Source: Rhytidiadelphus loreus (lineage: Eukaryota; Streptophyta; Bryopsida; Hypnales; Hylocomiaceae). Taken from it: 64,000 nucleotides of DNA. The notes under the pieces were generated by a model. The model was not told the origin of the DNA. It saw only the letters and a program-made list of their open reading frames with translations, and made no database searches. The position numbers and the translations under genes are program-made. The DNA is taken from NCBI GenBank assembly GCA_947034895.1, contig OX344763.1, positions 75,969,093 through 76,033,092 on the forward strand, written 5' to 3'. This document shows positions 23,770 to 34,152 of this stretch, piece by piece; position 1 is the first letter of the stretch, and every line of letters begins with the position of its first letter.

Positions 23770-24710
23770 AGTAGGCATCTATTTGCCGATCATATCGTGT
23801 GGGTGGTCGTTGTAGGGCACCTTGAGAAGGTCCGGAAAATATTCGTCCATTGTAGTGCTGACCAATTCGAACGTGCTGGATGGATCGTTGTTGAACTCGT
23901 CTCTTGTGTGGAGCAGATGCGCCTTGCGTTCACGGGACTTCCAAGGGCAACCATCGTTGGAGGTACACCAGGAGAGCCACCGTCATGCGTCCCCCTCCGC
24001 CACATCCTCGCGTTCTCCGTGGGCTTCGACCGCAGCCGGTCTACCATTGCCGGGATGGGGACTGCCGTGGACAGGGTGCCTATCAACGCACTTGTTGGCT
24101 GCTCACAATGCCCTCGAGTGAGAGTGGAGCAATGATATCCAACTCTGCTCATTCCTCGGAAAATGCACAGGAGCATGTGTTCGATGATTGCGCATTGTTG
24201 GATATGAGTGTTCCAATCTCACTTGAAGGCATTTGTTATCAGTAGCCAACAGGTGCGTTGATATGCACCTTTCACGGCAGTCCCCATTCCGGCAATGGTA
24301 GACCGGCTGCGGTCGAAGCCCACGGAGAACGCGAGGATGTGGCGGAGGGAGACGACGGTCGCACGGATGGGGTGCCCTTGAACGATTGGAGGAGGGCGTT
24401 CATGACAACGCCTCCCCTGGTTGTGCACTAGAAGTCTTGTGAACACAAGACGTACTCCGCTAGGCGGTGGGTTCCGGGATGTGAAGAGGACGTTCTTGAC
24501 CGTGGATGGGGTATCCATGTCCTTGCCTCTTCTCATTACAAGAGCGGATTCAGCAATGATCCATCCGGCAAAGGGACGACACCAGCATGGGTCCGCACTA
24601 CAGTGGACGAGCATTTGACCGCAAACCTCAGAGTGCCGTGCGAGGACCTCACGATGATGTGATCGGCGAATAGACTCTTGCTGGTGTTGATCAAACTGGA
24701 GAGTCATCAC
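23770..24710. repeat. Foldback module 1
   Basis: A plus arm (about 23770-24170) reappears inverted at about 24190-24710. Matching landmarks are ATTTGCCGATCAT with GTCCATTGTAGTGCTGACC on the left and the complements of both on the right. The centre has TGATATCCAACTCTGC facing GTTGGATATGAGTG. Both arms hold the same eroded coding-like segment with HCSADP in one frame, interrupted by stops and indels. Confidence 0.65.
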
Positions 24711-25174
24711 GAAGCGACGATGGTTGGAGCGTCGGCGCCTACAGTTCAGACCGCGCGGTCTGAACCGTGGGCAGCATCATCAGCTCGCACGCGGAGAACT
24801 CGGTAGGCATTGGTCCTTGCGCTCACGGGAATTGGATGCGCCTTGCGTCATCACGAGGCGACGGAGGTTGGAACGTCGGCACCTGCGGTTCAGACCGCGC
24901 GGTCTGAAACGTGGGCAGCATCCTCAACTCGTCTGCGAAGGTCACATTGACATTGCTGAACATTGCTACAACATAAATGACATTTACAGATGCATCTCAT
25001 TTATTAGAGAATTGTAGAGACATTTTCAGTTCATTCTTGTCAACAATATACTCATTCCCACATTGGATACACTAATACAAATATTCTCACTTTTTTAACA
25101 CGAGTCCCCGACCCCGTAGAGTAGGCTTCTGTACATCGTAGCACGCAGATGAAAGGTCCTCGTAACATCATTTC

Positions 25175-26065
25175 ACCAACGCCAGTAGGCATCTATTTGC
25201 CGATCATATCGTTTGGGTGGTCGTTGCACGGCACACTGAGAAGGTCCGGAAAATATTCGTCCATTGTAGTGCTGACCAATTCGAACGATGTCAACGTGTT
25301 GGATGGATCGTTGTTGAACGCGTCTCTTGTGTGGAGCGGATGCGCCTTGCGTTCACGGGACTTCCAAGGGCAACCACGGGAGGCGTTGTCATGAACCCCT
25401 CCGTCCGTCATCGTTGGAGGTACACCAGGAGAGCCACCAGCCTGCGTCGTCCTCCTCCGCAACTTCTTGCATCTCCCTGGGCTTCGACCGTAGCCGGTCT
25501 ACCATTGCCGGGATGGGGACTGCCGTGGATGGGGCCTATCAACGCACCTGTTGGCTGCTCACAATGCGAGCCCTCGAGTGAGAGTGGAGCAATGATATCC
25601 AACTCTGCTCATTCCTCGGAAAATGCATAGGAGCATGTGTTCGATGATTGCGCATTGTTGGATATGACTGTTCGACTCTCACTTGAGGGCACTTGTTATG
25701 AGCAGACAACAGGTGCGCTGATAGGCACCTTTTCGCGGAAGTCCCCATCCCGGCAAAGGTTGACCGGTTTCGGTGCCAACCCTCGATAACGGTGCCCTTG
25801 AACGATGTAAGGAGTGCATCCATGCCAACGCCTCCCGTCGTTGCGCACTGGAAGTCCCGTGAATACAAGGCGCACTTTGTTACGGGGTGGGTTCTCGTAA
25901 ACACAAGAGCGCTTTCAGCAATGATCCATCCGGCTATGGGATGACGACAACATGGGTCCGCACTGCAGTGGACGAGCATTTGACTGCGTACCTCGGAGTG
26001 CCGTGCGAGGACCTCACGACGATGTGATCGGCAAATAGACTCTTGTTGGTGTTGATCAAGCTGGA
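25175..26065. repeat. Foldback module 2
   Basis: Arms lie at about 25175-25610 and 25650-26065, in inverted orientation, and are close relatives of module 1. The right arm read on the minus strand gives RSHRREVLARHSEVRSQM and LVHCSADP, which matches the left arm read on the plus strand in its translatable parts. Confidence 0.65.
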
Positions 26066-26219
26066 GAATCATCACGAAGCGACGATGGTTGGAGCGTCGG
26101 CGCCTGCAGTTTAGACCGTGCGGTCTGAACCGTGGGCAGCATCATCAGCTCGCACGCGAAGAACTCGGAAGGCATTGCTCCTTGCGTTCACAGGAATTGG
26201 ATGCGCCTTGCGTTCACGG

Positions 26220-26580
26220 GAGAGCCATGAGAGCCACCGTCATGCGTCGTCCTCCTCCGCGACATCCTTCCGTCTCCGTGGGCTTTGACTGCAGCCGCTC
26301 TACCATTGTCGAGATGGGGACTATTGTGGACAGGGGGCGTATCGACGCACCTGTTCGCTGCTCACAATGCGAGCCCTCAAGTGGGAGTGGAGCAATGATA
26401 TCCAGCTCTGCTCATTCCTCGAAAAATGCATAACAGCATGTGTTCGATGATTGCGCATTGTTGGATATGAATGTTCCACTCCCACTTGAAGGTCCTTGTT
26501 CTGAGCAGCCAACAAGTGCGCTGACAAGCACCCTATTCACAATAGTCCCCATCCCGGCAATGGTGTCACAATACTTGTCC
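26220..26580. repeat. Foldback module 3, short
   Basis: Only the central parts of the arms are present. CTGTTCGCTGCTCACAATGC on the left faces GAGCAGCCAACAAGTGCGC on the right around a centre near 26435. The sequence closely resembles the centres of modules 1 and 2. Confidence 0.6.
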
Positions 26581-26929
26581 ACCAACCCCTTCTCTTGGGG
26601 CCTCGACATTCATCACAGGCAGACGAAGGTGGGACTCAGAGTGCTCTGGCTTCGGCTTCGTGGTCCCAAAGGAGGAAGGCCTGGACGTCACCCTGGTGCG
26701 ATTGTAAATGAGGTTGAGGACTCCGTATATCATAAGGTGGACTTATCAGTACCCTACGTGGTCTTTGAGTGCGCTGTTTGGTCCCCCCAAGTCCGGAATT
26801 GACCGTTGGCCTTTTTGTACAGGATACTTGGTCTCTCTCCAACAGCAAGGCGATCTAGTTTCCGGATGTCGACCACGTCCCCACGTTGCTTACACCCCCT
26901 CTAGTTTGCAAAATTGTAGATTGTCAACG

Positions 26930-28030
26930 GACCACCATTTCACCAACACCAGCGGGTGTTTATTTGCTATTCATGTCGCTTGTGAGGACCTTACAGGGCA
27001 TTCGGAGACACGCGGACAAATGCCCGTCAAGTGCAGTGTGGATCCATTCGGGCGTTGTTATCGTGCTGGCTCGTTCATGGTTGAACTTGCTGACTCGGTG
27101 TAGAGCAAAAAAGTAGGGACGCTAGCGGCCCATCTTCTGTCCGGACACTAATATGCATAGGGGATTCATGGCACAAGAATCCATGGCCCTGATCTTCGTA
27201 GGGTGTCACTTGCATTCAAGGAGCTCCTCGGCGCAAGGAAGGACGACGTTGTCATGCACATTCTCCTCCTGTTGTTCTAAGGTACTTGGTAGCAGCAACG
27301 TCCATCCACCGTCCTCCCGGCATCCGGGGTTTCTGTGGGCATGTGCCAGATGCGGTCTACTATTCTCGGGGCGGTGGATCGGTGTGGGGAGGGTGTCCAT
27401 CGAAGTATCTATTGACTGATCATAACTCAAGCCGTCGAGTGTATGTGTGTCGTAAACCAAGTTGGCTCTCACTATGCACCGTGGTATTCGGACGACGGCA
27501 CATCCGCTTGACGGATTGAGTTATGAGCAGCCAATAGGTACTCTAATGGACACCCTCTTCACACCAGTGCACTTCCCGTGAAAAGTCGACCGTTTTTGGT
27601 TCTCACCCTCCCAAACTCCAGATGCTAGGACGTGGACGGTGGATGGCCGTCGCTGCTACCAAGTACACTCGAACAACTTGGGGAGAATGTGTATCACAGC
27701 GCCGTCCTTCCTTGCGCCCAGGAGCTCCTTGAATGCAAGTGACGCCCTGTTTGCGAGGTGGGTCTTGGTGTGCTTCATGGGTGACCATGTGTCACCATCT
27801 TTCGAGGAAGAAGTTGACTTCCCCTATGAACGTGGATGGGTTGTGAGTGCTCTTGCTTTTACCTCTCCCGGTCGACCGGTTCAACCATGATGTATTCGGC
27901 AAAGAGGCGACGCCGGAAGTGGTCCATGTCGCAATTGACGAGCATTTGTCCGGGAATCTCCGAATGCCCTGTAAAGGCTTCCCGACGACATGATTGGCAA
28001 ATAGGCGCTTGCTTTTGTTCATGAAGCTCA
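26930..28030. repeat. Foldback module 4
   Basis: The left arm is about 26930-27450 and the right arm about 27500-28030. The left arm has TACAGGGCATTCGGAGACACG, which matches the complement of the right arm (TACAGGGCATTCGGAGATTC). The centre has TGATCATAACTCAAGC facing GAGTTATGAGCAGCC. A short conserved frame includes FAIHVACEDLTGHSE on the left and ICQSCRREAFTGHSE on the right. No gene is intact. Confidence 0.7.
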
Positions 28031-28038
28031 AGACCCTT

Positions 28039-28216
28039 CACTAGAAGAAACTGTGTTAGAATCCCTGAAAACACATCACCTTGTTTTTGTTAAGTTCCCG
28101 TTTCAAAACGCAGGCAAAATGCGGAAGTCAAAACATTTTTCTACGTTTTGAAACGAGAACTTCACGAAAACAAGGTGACGTGTTTTCAGGGATTCTAACA
28201 CAATTTTCTTCTAGTG
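28039..28216. mobile_element. CACTA-type MITE with CTT target duplication
   Basis: This 178-bp element begins CACTAGAAGAAA and ends TTTTCTTCTAGTG. Its inside is almost a complete hairpin (GTGTTTTCAGGGATTC facing the matching left half). A 3-bp target duplication CTT lies on both sides (28036-28038 and 28217-28219). The duplicated copy of the flanking DNA near 29465 lacks the element and has a single CTT, which gives an empty site within the same window. Confidence 0.92.
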
Positions 28217-28219
28217 CTT

Positions 28220-29530
28220 CATTCAAAGTTGTCTGCATGCGGTTTTGGAGGCGCAATTTCAGAATGTGGAGTGGGCGACCTAGTTTCCGGGTGTCAACCA
28301 CTTCCCCACGTTGCTTACTACCCCTCTAGTTTGCAAAATTGTAGATTGTCAGCGGACCACCATTTCACCAACACCAGCGGGTGTTTATTTGCTATTCATG
28401 TCGCTTGTGAGGACCTTGCAGGGCATTCGTAGACACGCGGACAAATGCTTGTCAAGTGCGGTGTGGATCCATTCTAGCGTTGTTATCGTGCTGGCTCGTT
28501 CATGGTTGAACTTGCTGACTGTGTAGAGCAAAAGTAGGGACGTCCGGCGGCCCATCTTCTGTCCGAATATGAATATGCATAGGGGATTCATGGCACTGGA
28601 ATCGAGGGCCCTCTTCTTCGTAGGGCATCACCGGCATACAAGGTGCTCATCGGCGCAAGGAAGGACAACGTTGTCATGCAGATTTTCCTCGAGCTATTCG
28701 AGTGTACCTGGTGGGAGCGACCGCCATCCACCTTCCTTCTCCCGGCATCCGGGGTTTTTGTGGGCATGTGCGAGATGCGGTCTACTATTCTCGGGACGGT
28801 GGATCGGTGTGGTGAGGGTGTCGATCGGATTACCTATTGGCTGCTCATAACTCAAGCCGCCGAGTGGATGCACATGGATCTTTCATATCCAACTTGACTC
28901 TTAGTGTGCAAGGTTGGATGCGGACGACCCCCCATCCGCTGGACGGCTTGAGTTATGAGCAGCCAATAGGTATTCCGATCAACAGCCTCATCACACCGAT
29001 GCACTTCCCGAGAAAAGTCGACCGTTTTTGGTTCTCACCCTCAAAAACTCCGGATGCTAGGACACGAACGGTGGATGGCGATCGCTCCCACCAGGTACAC
29101 TCGAACTGCTGTCAGAAAATGTGGATGACAACGCCGTCCTTCCTTGCGTCGATGAGTTCCTTGTATGCCGGCAACGCCCTTTTCGCGAGGTGGGTCCTGT
29201 TGTGTTTCAAAGGTGACCATGTGTCAACCTCTTCCGACGAGGAAGTTGACTTCCCCTATGAACGTGGATGGGTTGTGAGTGCTCTTGCTTTTACCTCTCC
29301 CGGTCGACCGGTTCAACCATGATGTATTTGGCAAAGAGGCGACGCCGGAAGTGGTCCATGTCGCAATTGACGAGCATTTGTCTGGGAATCTGCAAATGCC
29401 CTGTAAAGACTTCCCAATGACATGATTGGCCAATAAGCGCTTGCTTTTGTTCATGAAGCTCAAGACCCTTCACTCAAAGATGGTTGCATGCGGTTTAGGA
29501 GGCGCGACTTGAGAATGCGGAGTGCAGATT
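28220..29530. repeat. Foldback module 5, duplicate of module 4
   Basis: The arms are about 28330-28890 and 28920-29470. The module and its left flank repeat 26.8-28.0 kb with about 90 percent identity by eye, so modules 4 and 5 arose by tandem duplication. The centre has GGCTGCTCATAACTCAAGCC facing CTTGAGTTATGAGCAGCC with under 100 bp between, so a transcript would fold into a hairpin of about 500 bp. Confidence 0.7.
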
Positions 29531-29714
29531 CACCCCTCTGCGTCGGCGAATGAAAAACGAGTCGTGCGTCCCGGCGTGAACTTAGAATGGTATAGTTCAG
29601 ATTGTACCTTCCTCCATTTTTTAGTTTGTCCTGCAGCACATGGTCCCCAAAAGTTGGGCGTAAATAGTTTCTTCTTGGACTGCACCTTCTCCCATAGAAG
29701 AGAGCTAGAAATGA

Positions 29715-30370
29715 TGTAAGTGGGTTGGGATCCCTATGCAAAATCGACTATAATTACCCTATTCAATAAAGACTGTCTTCTTTAAACCGAGGCCGCGCTT
29801 TCATTTGCGCCCCTCTTCTCCCCGTGCATGGCCGCGCATCCTAATCCGTGAATTGTTTTCCTCTTGGCCACTTTGCCCCAAACCCAAGTGGCCATGTGAT
29901 GTGTCTTTGTGATCCCCCACAAACTGTAAGAGTCATCCATGCCTCGCATAACAAATGGCGCTTAGAGCTGTTTTGCCTCTGCTCCCCGTGCATGGCCACG
30001 CATGCAGATCCAGACATTGTTTTTTTGTTGGCCACTTTGCCCAAAACCCGAGTGGCCAATTGAATGTTCTGTGTGTGTATGATCCACCCCAACTGTTGGA
30101 TGTAAGCGGGTTCGGATCCCTATGCAAAAACCACTATAATTACCCTTACTATTGAATGTAGACTGTCTTCTTTACACCGAGGCCGTGCTTTCATTTGCAC
30201 CGCCCCCTCTTCTCCCGTGCATGGCTGCGCATCCAGATCCGTGAATTGTTTTCCTCTCGGCCACTTTGCCCCACACCCAAGTGGCCATGTGATGTATCTT
30301 TGTGATCCACCCCAAATTGTAAGAGTCATGCACGCCTCGCACAACAAATGGCGCTTAGAGTTGTTTTGGA
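29715..30370. repeat. Near-tandem duplication of about 260 bp, plus a third partial copy
   Basis: 29715-29965 and 30101-30370 share GGATCCCTATGCAAAA, AGACTGTCTTCTTTA, GAATTGTTTTCCTCT and AACAAATGGCGCTTAGAG in the same order. A shorter third copy (29974-30095) repeats CCGTGCATGGCC and GGCCACTTTGCCC. No coding potential is evident. The ends show no TG...CA pattern, so these are not called LTRs. Confidence 0.8.
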
Positions 30371-32309
30371 ACTTTCTTTCAAGTAGCCCGCTCTAAGAAG
30401 GCACGGAATGGATATGATTTCGTCCTGAACTGGACCCCTCCAACTTTGATTGAATCGAGGAAAAGGTGTTTTTATCACAGGAACCCATCATTGTTGCAAG
30501 ATTTCATCCCCCCGACTACCATTTTCGGTCGGATTTCATTCAGACTTGGGAGCTCTGAACCGCCATTTTAATGGAATACCGCCATTTTAACGAAATTCCC
30601 CATATTTCAAGAAGTTGCTAGGATTGCCCACTCCACACAAAAATCCATAACTTTTCCATTCCTAATCCAAATGGGATGAATGAAAGCCTCCCATTTAAAA
30701 GAAAATATAATCCAATTGGAAAAAAATATACAAATTTGTATTTCATGTTTTTGTGGATTTTTTTGTCTACCCGGAGTCTTGGACCACCCGGTGTCCCGAT
30801 CTCCCCTGTTTGAGGTTATTGTGGCATACCCTTTGCTCCTAGGCACCGATTGGAATAGAAATTGTATTATGAATAAACTCATAAGTTTATCTATCATTCT
30901 ATTTTATCATTCTTGTGAAAAAGTTTTCAAAAGCTTCAGTAAAAAATGAGATCATGGGAGCCTATCAAAAATCCATTTTGTCCCTTGCAACAAGGACAAT
31001 GAGAGTATGTTACTTTAGGGGCTAAGAAATAAAAACAATGGAAAATCTTTACCAAAGCAAGAAATAATTAACAAATTATTTTATTGCTTCATATTTGATG
31101 AAATCTCCTTTAAGTCTTTAGAATTAAACCCTAAATAATTCACGTTTTGTAACTTTTGTTCTATTAGTTTTAATCTTTTTTTAGTTGGACTATTGATTGA
31201 CTACTTCCTCATTTTTATTTTTAAATCCAAAGTTTACAAATTGAAGTATTGAACATTTTCCATTTTTTCTCAAATGGCATTATGGAAATCAAATGATCAA
31301 AGTCTAATATCTTGCAATTGCTAACTTGATTAGGTCACGCTACATGAAATTTATTTGAAAATCAATTGAAATAAATGACTTTATGAATGGTGATCCTATA
31401 CTTGAAAGTCTTAAATTGAATAGATTCTAATTTTTTCTTTTCATTTCATTTCAAGATGAACATGGTGAAATGCCAACTTGGATTTTTTTTTGGCAATAAT
31501 TAGCATAGGGCCGACATGGATTAATATTTTTGAATTTCTTGCCATATAGTCAGTGTAAAATCAATTTAGCAACTTCTCTAATTACAAATTGAATAACAAA
31601 CTTTAATCCCTAGAATCCTAGATGCCCAAGGCATGTTTTGAGCTTCTACAAATTTGCTCTAAATTAAACAAAATGTCAACATTTTGTTTAGGTGACTAGG
31701 TGTATCAATTAGAAAAAAATTGTAACCGTATAAATTCAAACAAGACATGTTAGCAATCTCATAGGTTGCTAAAACACAACAATATCACTTATAGAATATA
31801 CGATTATAATGTTTGAACATGAGGGTGTTAAAACTACAAAAATGATGTGAAGTCTTCCAATCCTCTTTTCAGTTTTCACAAGTCAAATTTAAAAAGTTTT
31901 AGACCAAAAAAAAATGAGTTTAAATTGCCTAACATGTATAACCCCAATCAATTTATGGCTTTTAAAAATATACTCCATATTTCCTTTTAAATTTAAAAAA
32001 AAATTTGAATGTGATTTTTTCTCCAAGATCTTGTGTTTTCGAGGCACATTTCCAAAAGCTCTCAATGCTACAAGAAGTCAAGATTGCAATGGATACCCTT
32101 GCACAAAGTCTTGAAACGAAAAATCACTATCATTTATTTTTAAGAATAGACTATTGATGCTATAACTAGACTTCAAGAAGAACTTCCTAAAAATAGCAAC
32201 TTGGATACTACTAAAAATAGCAACTTGGTTAGGTTTTATTTAACTTCAAAGTTTTGCCAACACCAGATTTGGGTGCTTCGGGCATTTAGGCAAAAAATCC
32301 AATCCCACC
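30371..32309. other. AT-rich, no gene seen
   Basis: Long A and T runs, frequent stops and no sustained frame. Open stretches of 60-96 codons are Phe/Ile/Lys-rich chance frames. Nothing else is recognised. Confidence 0.6.
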
Positions 32310-32790
32310 CATCCAGATGCCCGTCTATTTTTCCATCCACAGAACCGTCGAGTTACCCGTCCAGATGCCCGTCCACCTGCCCGTCCACCAACCTGTCCAG
32401 TTATGTGTCTAGATGCCCGTCCACAGAACCGTCCAGTTACCCGTCCACCCGCCCGTCCAGATGCCCGTCCACTTACCCGTCCACCCGCCCGTCTAGTTAC
32501 CTGTCCACCCGCCCATCCACCTGCCCGTCCAGTTTTCCGTCCACATACCCGTCCATCCTGCCCGTCCAGATATCCGTCCACACAACCGCCCACCCTCCCA
32601 TCCACATGCCCGTCCACCCACCCGTCCCCATGGTCATCCAGTTTTCCGTCCACATACCCGTCCATCCTGCCCGTTCAGATACCCGTCCATCACGCCCGTC
32701 TAGATACCCGTCCATCACGCCCATTCTGTGCCCGTCGACGGAAGCTCGTCCGTCCAGCGCCCCGTCGACGAAGAATGTCCATCCATTTCC
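32310..32790. repeat. C-rich minisatellite, 12-bp unit
   Basis: About 40 units of the form CCCGTCCAxxTx (for example CCCGTCCAGATG, CCCGTCCACCTG, CCCGTCCAGTTA) run head to tail. The plus strand is almost G-free except for the single G in each CCGTCC. Translation gives PS-rich repeats in every frame, as expected from a 12-bp unit, so no protein is claimed. The array is followed by GACGTCCGTCCGG and CGGACGGAC inverted motifs near 32850. Confidence 0.9.
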
Positions 32791-32911
32791 GTAGTTTTCA
32801 TCTTCTATCAACGGTTCTCATCCAGATTTCATCCTGACGGACGCCGGGGTTGAATCTTGACGTCCGTCCGGACATCCTGACGGACGGACAAGACGTGACG
32901 GGGACAACCCT

Positions 32912-33190
32912 GGGAGTTAATAAATGATGCTTGTCCATTTTATGAATTTCATTCATAACCCTATATTAGTGGGCAGAGGCCACATTTCAAGTACTATATT
33001 ATTTTGTAAACTCTTCATGGGTTAAATTAGCACTTGGGGGAGTTAATAAATGATGCTTGTCCATTTTATGAATTTCATTCATATCCCTATATTAGTGGGC
33101 AGAGGCCACATTTCAAGTACTATATTTTTTTGTACAACTCTTCATGGGTTAAATTAGCACTTGGGGGAGTTAATAAATGATGCTTGTAAC
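32912..33190. repeat. Tandem repeat, 126-127 bp, 2.2 copies
   Basis: Units start with GGGAGTTAATAAATGATGCT at 32912, 33038 and 33165. The first two are nearly identical over their length and the third is cut short after about 25 bp. The array is recent, with few differences. Confidence 0.9.
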
Positions 33191-33535
33191 ATGTCATTTG
33201 AATTCCAAATTTCCTTCAAAACTACAATTATTTTGAATATGTAATTTGGGGATCAAATAGTTTTTATATGTATTGGTGCGAGAGTACTTTAGGATGAATG
33301 TCTTCAAAGGAGTATTAACTTCAAAATCAATCAAAACTCAATTTGAGAGGCCTAGCATATAGACCCTAGACCTTAAACACTAGACCCCACAAAAGTACCA
33401 ATTTTGGGTTAGTTCCATACTTGAATAAGAATAAATAGCACAGATCATCTAAATCCATTAACCACAAGAAGCCATAACTCCAAAAAGAACAAGGTTCAAT
33501 TTTAGAAGGTCAAGCTGTGGGCTAGCTTCATGACT

Positions 33536-33747
33536 GAGATGGAGGTAGAAAGCATTGATCTTTGTGTGGTTTTTGTTGGGCAACCTCTGAGATGGAGGTA
33601 GAAAGCATCGATCTTTGTGCGGTTTTTGTTGGGCAGCCTCTCAGATGGAGGTAGGAAGCATCGATCTTTGTGCGGTTATTGTTGGGTAGCCTCTGAGATG
33701 GAGGCGGGAAGCATCGACTTTTGTGTGGTTTTTGTTGGACAGCCTCC
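33536..33747. repeat. Tandem repeat, 4 x 53 bp
   Basis: Units start at 33536, 33589, 33642 and 33695 with GAGATGGAGG (CAGATGGAGG in the third) and contain GATCTTTGTGTGGTTTTTG. The length is constant at 53 bp, with a handful of substitutions. Confidence 0.92.
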
Positions 33748-34152
33748 GATGTTGCTTCCCCATATAATGGCTAACAATTTCTAAACTAGCTGAAAATTAA
33801 TTAACTAGTTTTTATTTGGTTAGATGTTTGGCAGACAGAACAAACATTTGAGGCAAAAAATGGAGGAGACAAGGTAGGAAATTCTTGTGTCATTTATAAA
33901 GCAAAATTGCAATTGCATTTTTACAGTACATCAATTGTAAAGTTGTACAACTGCTTATAGTGGGTTTCATAAGCATAAAAGTGCCAAAACAAAAGTAAGA
34001 CACACTAGTGTCTTTGAAAGCAAGCCTACACTGAAATGGGGGTAATTATGTCTAATGTAACGCCTCAGCCTATTGCCTTTGGGGGAAATATGCAACATCC
34101 GCATTGGTATTAACATCTGCGTTGGTATCAAAATTTCACATACTTAGCCGAT

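Larger units (their letters stand above)
23360..26130. repeat. Direct duplication of about 1.4 kb with palindrome at each end
   Basis: Two related blocks, about 23364-24740 and 24874-26110, repeat the same order. Each has a palindrome followed by GTGGGCAGCATC, then a 3'-flank-like stretch with CATTCTTGTCAACAATATA and AACACGAGTCCCCGA, then an inverted-repeat module. The palindromes are at 23373-23396, 24744-24765, 24889-24908 and 26110-26129. The first copy includes the last exon of the composite gene, so the later ones look like duplicated 3' ends of it. No intact gene lies here. Confidence 0.6.

Noticed and set aside
29715..30370. A pair of LTRs
   Set aside because: The copies are separated by only about 135 bp, lack TG...CA ends and enclose no retrotransposon genes.
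32318..32794. Pro/Ser-rich protein encoded by the 12-bp repeat
   Set aside because: The open frames result from a repeat length divisible by three that lacks stop codons on either strand. There is no start context or flanking coding sequence.
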